Assembly: GCA_002390745.1 (NCBI GenBank) | Contig: DGQK01000071.1 | Coordinates: 1-16,919, forward strand | Reading direction: 5' to 3' | Length of the DNA: 16,919 nucleotides | DNA from: Bacteroidetes bacterium UBA4416 | Lineage (GTDB): Bacteria > Bacteroidota > Bacteroidia > B-17B0 > Aurantibacillaceae | In this document: piece by piece, positions 1 through 6,434 of the stretch | Numbering within the stretch: the stretch's first letter is position 1 | Layout: each line of letters starts with the position of its first letter | Made by a program: the position numbers and the translations under genes | The notes under the pieces: generated by a model | What the model was told of the DNA's origin: nothing | What the model saw: only the letters and a program-made list of their open reading frames with translations | Databases searched by the model: none

Positions 1-1
1 T

Positions 2-79
2 GAAAACAGGCACTGGCTGGTAGATGTGGGGACCCTGAGGAATGAACTGAGAAAACATCAGGGCATAAGCTTGAGTTGA
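2..79 (+). CDS. possible 3' end of an unidentified gene (partial)
   Basis: The first bases of the window read open in frame 2 for 25 codons and end at TGA 77-79. The peptide ends in NELRKHQGISLS and has a protein-like composition (ENRHWLVDVG at its start). It would be the C-terminus of a gene that begins left of the window and converges tail-to-tail on the recombinase, whose stop lies 4 bases further on. An open run of this length can occur by chance and I do not recognise the family, so this is only a candidate. Confidence 0.35.
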   Translation, partial: ENRHWLVDVGTLRNELRKHQGISLS

Positions 80-83
80 GGAT

Positions 84-1451
84 TTAAGCTACTTTTAGCA
101 TCTTTATCCCTTGTATTGCAGAAATCTGCTCAGCTACAATTTCAAGCCTTACAGAAGCCTTTTTGATGTATTTCCGGAACTCTTGCTCAGTCAAGTGTCC
201 ACTGATACTCATAATAGCTGCAATGGCAACTCCTTCATTATAAAAGTTGGTACAAAAGCTTCGCCTGCCTGCGTGGCTGCTCATCAGCTCATACTTGGGG
301 ACATCCTTTACAATAACCTTACCCCCAGCCAGAACTTCCCTAATCCTTTCTAAACCTATTAAGCCTGCTTTAAAAGCTATGCGTTTAAGAGCAGCATTAA
401 AGGTCAGAGCATTAATTTTGGGGAGATTGTAATTATACTTTTCTAAAATAGCCTGCGCTATGCTATGAAGTGCAAATTCCACCCGATGATCTGTCTTCCT
501 CATCCTACCCGTATAAACCAGGTAATCTTTCCCCGAAATGGCCTTTTTGGAAAAGCAGTGAGGTTCCAGTTTATTCAGATCACTATACCTCATTCCTAAA
601 AAACAGTTCAGAACATATTTATCCCTTACTAATTGTTCCAGTTCATCCTCTAAATAAACATCATAGATTTGTTGAATCTCATTTAAATCAGTATAAACAC
701 TGTCAACCTCATTACTTTCATTTTTGATGGTGTTCCAGGTAAAGGGCTCAACATACTTTGCTTCTATAGCCTGAATAATAAGCTGTTTAATAGTTTTGAG
801 TTGCTTACAAACATAATTATTAGCGTAGTGTTTGATGACCATTTTGCCTTTTACTTTCCGGCTGTAGGTAGCTTTGATGAAATATTCCCTGAATTTTTCA
901 ATAAGTTTGAGGTTTACCTCTTCAAAAGGCAGCTTATAATCTGCTTTCAGATTTTTACTCATATTGTCTTTTGATTCCCTTGATTTCAGATCACTGAGAT
1001 GCTTTTGAGTAAGTAGATTAAAAGCGAGAATAATGTGTACTTTGGTTTGCGGGATTCTGTAAGTGTCAATCTGTCTCTCTACGGTTTTGGTGTAATAGTG
1101 TTCAATAAAAGAAATGAAATCGGTAATTTCTCCTTCAGAATCTGATCTTGTATTACCTTTTCTAAAGTAATTATCCAGCCTCGTCTGTATAATGTCTTTA
1201 TTCAACTTCTCCCTTTTTGCCTCCATTTCGGCAATAATCCTTTTTAACTCAGTTTTCCATTGTTCAAGGTAACTGTTTATTAAGTCATAGTTCTCCTCTT
1301 TTGAGAGGACTTCCTGCTTACTTTCAGACCAATTTTTGCACTGTATGGTCTTTCCTGTATAGAACTTAAAAGGAGTGCCATTTCGGCTAAATTCCGTGTA
1401 TAATGCAGAGGTTTTTTCATTGGGTCTTTTCAACCTGATTTTGAGTGTCAT
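84..1451 (-). CDS. tyrosine recombinase / phage-type integrase
   Basis: This is a site-specific tyrosine recombinase of 455 residues, the usual size for Bacteroidetes integrases. The order is an arm-type DNA-binding domain (about residues 1-90), a SAM-like core-binding domain (about 105-235) and a C-terminal catalytic domain (about 255-440). All catalytic residues are visible: R288 in GMRYSDL, K319 in MRKTDHRV, H393 and R396 in SSHAGRRSF, H419 in ISGHLT and the nucleophile Y428 in FRKYIK, so it looks intact. The start is ATG at 1451, with a good promoter just upstream. The gene is clearly AT-richer than the polysaccharide genes to its right, which fits horizontal arrival. It probably integrates or excises an element that extends left of the window. 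No tRNA gene or clear att site is visible. The recombinase call is firm; the identity of the element is unknown. Confidence 0.93.
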   Translation of the reverse strand: MTLKIRLKRPNEKTSALYTEFSRNGTPFKFYTGKTIQCKNWSESKQEVLSKEENYDLINSYLEQWKTELKRIIAEMEAKREKLNKDIIQTRLDNYFRKGNTRSDSEGEITDFISFIEHYYTKTVERQIDTYRIPQTKVHIILAFNLLTQKHLSDLKSRESKDNMSKNLKADYKLPFEEVNLKLIEKFREYFIKATYSRKVKGKMVIKHYANNYVCKQLKTIKQLIIQAIEAKYVEPFTWNTIKNESNEVDSVYTDLNEIQQIYDVYLEDELEQLVRDKYVLNCFLGMRYSDLNKLEPHCFSKKAISGKDYLVYTGRMRKTDHRVEFALHSIAQAILEKYNYNLPKINALTFNAALKRIAFKAGLIGLERIREVLAGGKVIVKDVPKYELMSSHAGRRSFCTNFYNEGVAIAAIMSISGHLTEQEFRKYIKKASVRLEIVAEQISAIQGIKMLKVA

Positions 1452-1471
1452 AGTGATTAATTTTATTACTA

Positions 1472-1499
1472 TAAAGTTAGATCAGATAAGGCTATGCAA
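1472..1499 (-). promoter_or_regulatory. Bacteroidetes-type promoter for the recombinase
   Basis: Read on the - strand, TTG (1499-1497) is followed by 17 nt and then TAACTTTA (1479-1472). This matches the Bacteroidetes TTG-N17+-TAnnTTTG pattern except for the last base. The ATG at 1451 lies 20 nt downstream of the box, giving a short leader with no Shine-Dalgarno sequence. Confidence 0.5.
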
Positions 1500-1658
1500 G
1501 GAAAAATGTTATCCTCAGTGGGGTGAAATCAGGGGTGAATTTGTCTCAAAAATGAGAAATAAAGCAGAAGTAAAGAAATTGGTAAAATCTCCTGAATCCC
1601 TTGTCAATAAAGGAACAGGAAGTAAATAGGCATTTTATCAAAAAAAGCTATTTAAGTC

Positions 1659-1696
1659 CCGTAGGTACGCCATATTCTTTATGAACCATTACTGGA
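1659..1696. repeat. 38-bp direct repeat, copy 1
   Basis: The sequence begins CCGTAGGTACGCC and ends TGAACCATTACTGGA. It recurs at 1988-2025 with one difference (A at 1691, G at 2020). The two copies start 329 bp apart and bracket the 74-bp hairpin units. Confidence 0.85.
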
Positions 1697-1700
1697 AAAT

Positions 1701-1880
1701 TCCTTGTTGATGGGAACACCAACAAGGGCGGAGTATCAGTTTGAGTTTCTGCCTGGGATATTTGCACCTGGTATTTTTTGTTGGTGAGAACAGCAACAAG
1801 GGCGGAACACCAGTTTCAGTCTTCTGTTTGGATATTTGCACCTTATATTCCTTGTTGGTACGAACACCAACAAGGGCGGA
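1701..1880. repeat. tandem hairpin units with 74-bp period
   Basis: The motif AACAAGGGCGGA occurs at 1721, 1795 and 1869, exactly 74 bp apart. Each copy is the right end of an inverted repeat: CCTTGTTG/CAACAAGG at 1702-1727, TTGTTG/CAACAA at 1778-1799, and a perfect 10-bp stem CCTTGTTGGT/ACCAACAAGG with a 6-nt loop at 1850-1875. The 42 bases between hairpins are also related in units 1 and 2 (both contain GGATATTTGCACCT or a close match), while the bases after hairpin 3 diverge. This gives about 2.4 copies of a degenerate unit. The whole may be a dispersed palindromic element that duplicated locally. The conserved inter-hairpin sequence argues against a CRISPR array. Confidence 0.8.
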
Positions 1881-1932
1881 GACACATGCGATTCGCTGAC
1901 ACATAAGATAAATCAAGTTACGCCTTTGTTTT

Positions 1933-1947
1933 AGCCCCGTAGGGGCT
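1933..1947. repeat. short palindrome around CCGTAGG
   Basis: AGCCCC and GGGGCT form a 6-bp stem around GTA. The core CCGTAGG (1937-1943) is shared with the starts of both 38-bp direct repeats (1659 and 1988), which suggests one family of intergenic repeats. Confidence 0.55.
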
Positions 1948-1987
1948 TAACATTAATAAAAAAGATGTGGAACATGTAACAGGCATG

Positions 1988-2025
1988 CCGTAGGTACGCC
2001 ATATTCTTTATGAACCATTGCTGGA
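1988..2025. repeat. 38-bp direct repeat, copy 2
   Basis: This is the second copy of the repeat at 1659-1696, in the same orientation and with a single mismatch. It ends 28 bases before the 3' end of the epimerase gene. Confidence 0.85.
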
Positions 2026-2053
2026 TCATCTGCGTCTTTGCCCGTTACCTGCA

Positions 2054-2980
2054 TCAGAAGCTTAGGCCTTTAATATGCTGATAGGTCTTTAAAATTCCTT
2101 CTTCAATCTCCGTGAAACGGAAATCCGGGTTTAGCTGAACGATTTTGGAATTATCGAGGTGAATGGCGGAGTTGTCGCTTTGGCGCGCCTCCCTGTATAC
2201 AATGTCGAACGATTCCGGGAGAATTTTTTTCATGATCTTTGCAATCTCGTTGACGGTGAGGGTGGCGTTGGAAGAAGTATTGTAAATTTCGGCGGCACCC
2301 ACATCCTCCCGGAGCGAGGTTAGCATCAGCTCTGCGAGGTCTTTCACATATAGGTAATTGCGCACGTTTTTTCCATCCCCGAAAATATAGATCTTCTTCT
2401 CCGTCATGATCTTTTCGATGAAGGTATTTATCAGGCCGATACCCTTGCCTGTATTCTGGCCTTCGCCGTACACATTGGAAACCCGGTAGATATCGAAGTT
2501 GAGTTTGTATTTGACCTTGAAGTAATTTAAAAAGTGCTCCATCGTGAGCTTCACGATGCCGTAAGGAGAAAAGGGATTGGTGAAGGAATGCTCATCGACC
2601 ATATGGTCTGTGGCGCCATACACCGTGCCCCCGCTCGAAATGAAGATGATCTTTTTGACGGAGAGTTGCGAAATGCTTTCTGTAAAATGAATGAAAGGCA
2701 GGAGGTTCTTCTCGATATCCATTACCGGGTTTTCCCAGCTGGTAGACGGGATGGTTTCGGAAGCGAGGTAATAGATGAAATCGATGTGAGCGAAATCAGC
2801 AGCCAGTTGCGCTTTATTATCAAGGTCAAGCTTTTTGTAAGGGAAGGAGGAACCGAAGGCGCTTGCATCATTCTTACTGAATAAAAACAAGCGAGTGTTC
2901 TTTTCTGCCGCAAGCCTTTCCGTGAGATGCCTTCCGATAAATCCGTTGGAGCCGATGATTGCAATGTTTATGTTCTCCAT
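2054..2980 (-). CDS. NAD-dependent sugar epimerase/dehydratase (extended SDR)
   Basis: This is an extended short-chain dehydrogenase/reductase acting on a nucleotide sugar, probably a UDP-hexose 4-epimerase-like or dehydratase enzyme in the cytoplasm. The 308-residue protein has the Rossmann motif GSNGFIG at 10-16, SSGGTVYG at about 115-122, the catalytic YxxxK (YGIVK, 140-144), the RVSNVYGEGQ segment after it, and GDGKNVRNYLYVKDLA near 200-216, where these enzymes bind substrate. I chose ATG at 2980, two bases after the stop of the upstream glycosyltransferase gene. A TTG at 2986 would add two residues and overlap that stop by 4 nt. It is the second gene of a leftward two-gene unit and presumably supplies an activated sugar to the cluster. 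The family is firm; the exact substrate cannot be read from sequence. Confidence 0.9.
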   Translation of the reverse strand: MENINIAIIGSNGFIGRHLTERLAAEKNTRLFLFSKNDASAFGSSFPYKKLDLDNKAQLAADFAHIDFIYYLASETIPSTSWENPVMDIEKNLLPFIHFTESISQLSVKKIIFISSGGTVYGATDHMVDEHSFTNPFSPYGIVKLTMEHFLNYFKVKYKLNFDIYRVSNVYGEGQNTGKGIGLINTFIEKIMTEKKIYIFGDGKNVRNYLYVKDLAELMLTSLREDVGAAEIYNTSSNATLTVNEIAKIMKKILPESFDIVYREARQSDNSAIHLDNSKIVQLNPDFRFTEIEEGILKTYQHIKGLSF

Positions 2981-2982
2981 GT

Positions 2983-4131
2983 TCAAATACGGATTAATGC
3001 GCTTTCAAGATGTTGCACCCAGCTGTCCCAGTTCAATTCGCTGTCAAATAATTCGCGGGCGGTCTTTTGCAATTTTAAGTAACGATCCTCATCTTTCCAA
3101 ATTTCTGCTGCCAGCGCAGCATATCCTTCTCCTTTATCGTGGTAATCCACTAAATAACCGTTGCTTCCTTCTTTCACATGCCCCGCCACACCGCCGGTAT
3201 TGGCAGAGAGGACGGGCAGGCCATACATGCTGGCTTCGCAGAATACGATCGGCGTGCAGTCGAAGCGGGTAGGGAGGATAAAAAAGGAATGGCTCAGAAA
3301 TAAGTTCTCCAGTTCCCTGCGGCCTTCCGCTGTATTTTTGTTGAGGAAGGGGATCACCGTCACCTCCGGGTCGTTGAGGGGCGTTTCGGGCTGGCAGCCC
3401 ACTACCGTGAGCTGAGCGTTAATGCCCCGTTTCCGTAAGGCATGCAGCGCATTGACTGCAATGTCGGCGCCTTTGTTCTTCCAGTAAGTGCCTACCAGCA
3501 GGAGCCTGCACACCTCGCTTTTCCGGCGATGCGCAAACACATATTCTGCTGTTGGCGTTTGATCCATATTGGCACCAAAAGGCAGGACAATGGTGCTTTT
3601 TGGGTTAAGCTGATAATGTGAAATGGCGTAATCGGCTGCCCAGTGCGAAGACAGGATATTGAGCGCTGTCCGTCGCAGGGCGATGCCTTCTGTTTTCAGG
3701 CTCTGGCGCTCCGACCATTTCCATAAATTGCTGATGATCGTATGGTAGTTCAGGGAATTGGCAATGATGCGGTCGCCGACAAATACAATGGGTACATCGG
3801 TTTTCAGGTAAGCAATGTAGGCAATACCGGCAGGAGAAACGATCAGGTCGTAGTGTTTGGCTTTCAGCTTCTTTCCAAATAAGCGGCCGCAGGCCTTCGC
3901 ATAGATGGTAGAGTTGCGGTAGTCGAAGCGTTTTTTGAACAGGTATAGCGAGATGCCGTGAACAACCTTGCATAAAAAGGTAATGAGGACAGGTTCATCA
4001 GGCCCCAGCAGGTCGACGTCGCCAAAGCGTTTTTCGAGCGCTTTCCAGATGTAGTGATTGGTTCCGCTCCAGGCATGCTTGTCCCTGGGATCAGAAACCG
4101 TGATATAGGCTATCTTTTTCGGTAAATTCAC
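2983..4131 (-). CDS. GT4-like glycosyltransferase (GT-B fold)
   Basis: This is a cytoplasmic or membrane-associated retaining glycosyltransferase of 382 residues. The C-terminal half is typical of the glycosyltransferase group 1 domain: LLLVGTYWKNKG (210-220), then FILPTRFDCTPIVFCEASMYGLPVLSAN (key residues D291 and E299), then a GGVAGHVKEGSNGYLV-type loop. The usual EX7E pair appears as D291...E299, a conservative change of the first acid. The N-terminal acceptor domain is less conserved (TVSDPRDKHAWSGTN at the start). The start is GTG at 4131; the next in-frame Met is far inside (residue 189), so a non-ATG start is needed. It is the first gene of the leftward unit and is followed almost without gap by the epimerase. 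Donor and acceptor are unknown. Confidence 0.88.
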   Translation of the reverse strand: MNLPKKIAYITVSDPRDKHAWSGTNHYIWKALEKRFGDVDLLGPDEPVLITFLCKVVHGISLYLFKKRFDYRNSTIYAKACGRLFGKKLKAKHYDLIVSPAGIAYIAYLKTDVPIVFVGDRIIANSLNYHTIISNLWKWSERQSLKTEGIALRRTALNILSSHWAADYAISHYQLNPKSTIVLPFGANMDQTPTAEYVFAHRRKSEVCRLLLVGTYWKNKGADIAVNALHALRKRGINAQLTVVGCQPETPLNDPEVTVIPFLNKNTAEGRRELENLFLSHSFFILPTRFDCTPIVFCEASMYGLPVLSANTGGVAGHVKEGSNGYLVDYHDKGEGYAALAAEIWKDEDRYLKLQKTARELFDSELNWDSWVQHLESALIRI

Positions 4132-4140
4132 TTAATACTG

Positions 4141-4148
4141 CAAAATTA
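4141..4148 (-). promoter_or_regulatory. candidate -7 box for the leftward unit
   Basis: On the - strand, TAATTTTG fits TAnnTTTG exactly and ends 9 nt before the GTG at 4131. Transcription would start almost at the codon, giving a nearly leaderless message. No convincing TTG lies at the expected -33 distance. Confidence 0.4.
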
Positions 4149-4201
4149 GTGTTTTTGCGGTAAGACCCTAACATTTTAAAATCCCCGTGTTTATAACCTT
4201 T

Positions 4202-4227
4202 TTGTATAGCAGGGAAGTTTATCTTTA
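4202..4227 (+). promoter_or_regulatory. candidate promoter of the rightward polysaccharide operon
   Basis: TTG (4202-4204) and TATCTTTA (4220-4227) resemble the TTG...TAnnTTTG pattern, with a short 15-nt spacing and a final A instead of G. The ATG at 4247 follows 19 nt later. It would form a divergent pair with the box at 4141-4148. Confidence 0.35.
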
Positions 4228-4246
4228 TAGCGCTTAATTTTAGAGA

Positions 4247-5356
4247 ATGCCCCAGGACCTGAGAATACTGTTATTGGCGGATACCTACTCCGAGCACACC
4301 GAAAAGTGGGCGCTCGGGCTGGCAGCATACGGCCTGGAAGTAGGGATCTTCAGCTTTAACAAAGCATCGTATCCCTGGTATGACGGAAAAGCCGGGATCA
4401 GGCTTTTATATGAGCCTGCGGAGCAGTTGGGAGCCTCGTCGGACACAGGGAAATTATCTTACCTGAAACATGTGGGCTTGCTGAAAAAAGCCATCAGGCA
4501 GTTTAAGCCGGATGTGCTGCATGCGCATTATGCCACAAGCTACGGGCTTATCGGGGCCTTAAGCGGCTTTCATCCCCTGGTGATCTCTGCCTGGGGAACC
4601 GATGTCATGAAGTTCCCGCAGAAAAACATCCTGAACCGCGCGATGCTGACATACAACCTTCGCAAGGCCGATGCCATCTGTGCGACGTCTTTTACCATCA
4701 AAGACTATCTGAAGCCCGTTACGGATAAACCCGTGCAGGTCATTCCTTTCGGCGTGGATACGGAACTATTCCGGAAGAAGCAGGTGGAAAGCCTGATGGA
4801 AGCAGGTGCTTTTGTGTACGGAAGCATCAAGCCTCTGGAAAGCCTCTACAATACCGATGTGCTGATCCGGGCCTTTGCCGCACTAAAAACGCGTCAGCCG
4901 CAAAAAACGATCAAATTGCTGATCATCGGGGAAGGCTCGCAGGCACAGGCCCTCAGGCAATTAGCGGAAGAGCTGGGAATCGCAGCTGATGTCCTGTTCA
5001 CAGGCAGGGTGCCTTTTTCGAAGATCCCGGAGTATTACAATATGCTGGATGTGCTGGTAAATATCAGTGATTATGAAAGCTTTGGCGTGTCGGTGATAGA
5101 GGCGATGGCCTGCGAAAAACCGGTGATCGTGACCAACACCGGAGGGCTGAAAGAAATCGTGGAAAACGCTAACTTTGGCTCGCTGGTAGAAGTAGGAAAC
5201 GTGAAGCAAACTTCCGAAGAAATGGAAAAATACCTCCTGGATCCGGAATTAACTGCGCGGGTAGGGAAGCAGGGACGGGAAAAAGTGATCTTAAAATACC
5301 AGTGGCAACGTAATATAGAGCAGATGGTTGGCGTTTATCGGCAGCTGATGAAGTAG
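4247..5356 (+). CDS. GT4-family glycosyltransferase
   Basis: This is a retaining glycosyltransferase of 369 residues with both GT-B domains. The N-terminal acceptor domain carries HAHYA (92-96) and SAWGTD (114-119). The linker has the usual IPFGVD (166-171). The C-terminal donor domain has LLIIGEG (224-230), FTGRVPFSKIPEYY (251-264), the EX7E pair E277/E285 in ESFGVSVIEAMA, and TNTGGLKEIVE. All hallmark residues are present, so it should be active. It is expected to add one sugar to the lipid-linked oligosaccharide on the cytoplasmic face. It starts with ATG and is the first gene of the rightward operon. About 115 bases, including a hairpin, separate it from the next gene. Confidence 0.93.
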   Translation: MPQDLRILLLADTYSEHTEKWALGLAAYGLEVGIFSFNKASYPWYDGKAGIRLLYEPAEQLGASSDTGKLSYLKHVGLLKKAIRQFKPDVLHAHYATSYGLIGALSGFHPLVISAWGTDVMKFPQKNILNRAMLTYNLRKADAICATSFTIKDYLKPVTDKPVQVIPFGVDTELFRKKQVESLMEAGAFVYGSIKPLESLYNTDVLIRAFAALKTRQPQKTIKLLIIGEGSQAQALRQLAEELGIAADVLFTGRVPFSKIPEYYNMLDVLVNISDYESFGVSVIEAMACEKPVIVTNTGGLKEIVENANFGSLVEVGNVKQTSEEMEKYLLDPELTARVGKQGREKVILKYQWQRNIEQMVGVYRQLMK

Positions 5357-5404
5357 TGCAGAAGAAGCAGAAGAACGGATAGCGATTTTTTGCGCGGTGG
5401 TTTC

Positions 5405-5438
5405 GGAGCCTCATCCATCGCGTGTCGGCAGAGGCTCC
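5405..5438 (+). other. intra-operon hairpin
   Basis: GGAGCCTC (5405-5412) and GAGGCTCC (5431-5438) form a perfect 8-bp stem with an 18-nt loop, extendable by three pairs (TTC/GAA) with one bulged base. No T-run follows, so it is not a classical terminator. It lies in the 115-nt gap before the acyltransferase gene and could stabilise or attenuate the transcript. Confidence 0.5.
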
Positions 5439-5471
5439 CGAAGTCAATAACTGAAACAACTAAAAAACAAC

Positions 5472-6434
5472 TTGATCTTAAAACAAATAGTCGATATCCA
5501 GATCTTTTCCGAAAAGGCAGAACCCTTCATCGGCGTCTTCGGCAGCAAGCCCTGGCTTTCCATGTACGGGAAAGAACTGGTGATGATCGGTATTTTCAAA
5601 GACGAGCACCAGATGATCGGTGGTTTTTTTTATCTCAAAACCAAAAAACTCGGCTTTGATTTCATCAAGCTGCCTCCCTACACACCCCATTGCGGCTTGT
5701 TCTTCCGGTCGGATAGCAAAAACAAATCCTCTGCCAACAGCTTTTCAAAGGAGGTGATGCAGGAAGTATGCGCTTATTTTTCGTCGTTGAAGAGCGCGCT
5801 CACCATCCTGGCCTTTCCTGTTCATGTGGTGGATATGCAGGCTTTTATCTGGAGCAAGTACAAAGTGGTGCCCAACTATACCTACCGCATCAGCCTGGAT
5901 CAGTCCCCGGAAGAGATCCGCGCCAACTTCGATCCCAAGAACAGGAATGCGATCAATAAAGCCCTGAAGGAAGGTGTTGAAACCTCTTTGAATGCATTGA
6001 GCAAACAGGAAGTCTTTGCCTTCTTTAAGGAAAACCTGGGTGCGACAGGTGCCAATATTTACGAAGGTATTTTACAAAAGATCATGCTGGAGTTTTCCAA
6101 CGAAACAAATTCCTTTTGTTTTACGGCTTATAAAGATAAGGCCCTGTTAGGAATGGTATTTTGTATTTATGATCAGCAGGCCTGCTATTACCTGCTCGGC
6201 GGAGTCAACAAACAGGCGGGGATCCAGGGTGTCAACAATTTGCTCGTGCAAAGAAGCATTGAGCGGTCCGGGGAGCTGAATTGCAATGTCTTTGATTTTG
6301 AGGGCTCTATGTTGAAAGGCGTAGAGAAATTCTTTCGAAGCTTTGGCCCTGAATTATTTCCCTATTTTACCGTCAATAAAGCCGTACTGCCGTTGGAACT
6401 GCTTTTGAAATTTAAGAAACGCGAATTATTTTAA
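5472..6434 (+). CDS. FemAB-like GNAT acyltransferase
   Basis: This 320-residue protein has the layout of FemAB/GNAT acyltransferases found in polysaccharide loci. An N-terminal half with KPWLSMYG (26-33) is followed by YTYRISLD...IRANFDPKNRNAINKALKEGVE (137-170), the basic start of the second GNAT-like domain. LLGMVFCIYD and CYYLLGGVN (225-245) come next, and then the closing motif FDFEGSMLKGVEKFFRSFG (274-292). Relatives transfer aminoacyl or acyl groups from aminoacyl-tRNA or acyl-CoA to amino groups; the donor here is unknown. The start is TTG at 5472, the first usable start after the in-frame TAA at 5448. The next Met is at residue 31, inside conserved sequence. Its stop directly abuts the GTG of the next gene. 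It probably decorates an amino sugar of the polysaccharide. Confidence 0.8.
   Translation: MILKQIVDIQIFSEKAEPFIGVFGSKPWLSMYGKELVMIGIFKDEHQMIGGFFYLKTKKLGFDFIKLPPYTPHCGLFFRSDSKNKSSANSFSKEVMQEVCAYFSSLKSALTILAFPVHVVDMQAFIWSKYKVVPNYTYRISLDQSPEEIRANFDPKNRNAINKALKEGVETSLNALSKQEVFAFFKENLGATGANIYEGILQKIMLEFSNETNSFCFTAYKDKALLGMVFCIYDQQACYYLLGGVNKQAGIQGVNNLLVQRSIERSGELNCNVFDFEGSMLKGVEKFFRSFGPELFPYFTVNKAVLPLELLLKFKKRELF

Larger units (their letters stand above)
1452..2053. other. gene-free repeat-rich spacer
   Basis: About 600 bases separate the recombinase start from the 3' end of the epimerase gene. The right two thirds (1659-2025) hold the repeats listed separately. The left third (1500-1658) is AT-rich and has no clear structure. 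Short open frames cross the region on both strands, but they are made of the repeats themselves and have no protein-like character. The spacer lies between the presumed mobile element and the polysaccharide locus. Confidence 0.7.

Noticed and set aside
1375..1629. 84-codon + strand frame over the recombinase start
   Set aside because: It overlaps the recombinase N-terminus and promoter, has no recognisable features and no promoter of its own.
1689..1916. Small protein gene on the - strand over the hairpin units
   Set aside because: The frame is simply the 74-bp repeat translated. Two thirds of a unit remain in frame by accident and the peptide has no protein-like features.
1701..1922. CRISPR array (palindromic repeats at constant spacing)
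   Set aside because: The bases between the hairpins are themselves similar in the first two units, only three units exist, and no cas gene is nearby.
1452..2053. tRNA gene as integration target
   Set aside because: I looked for a cloverleaf with a GTTCGA-type arm and an acceptor stem next to the recombinase and found none on either strand.
5405..5438. Rho-independent terminator
   Set aside because: The stem is good, but the sequence after it has no T-run on either strand.
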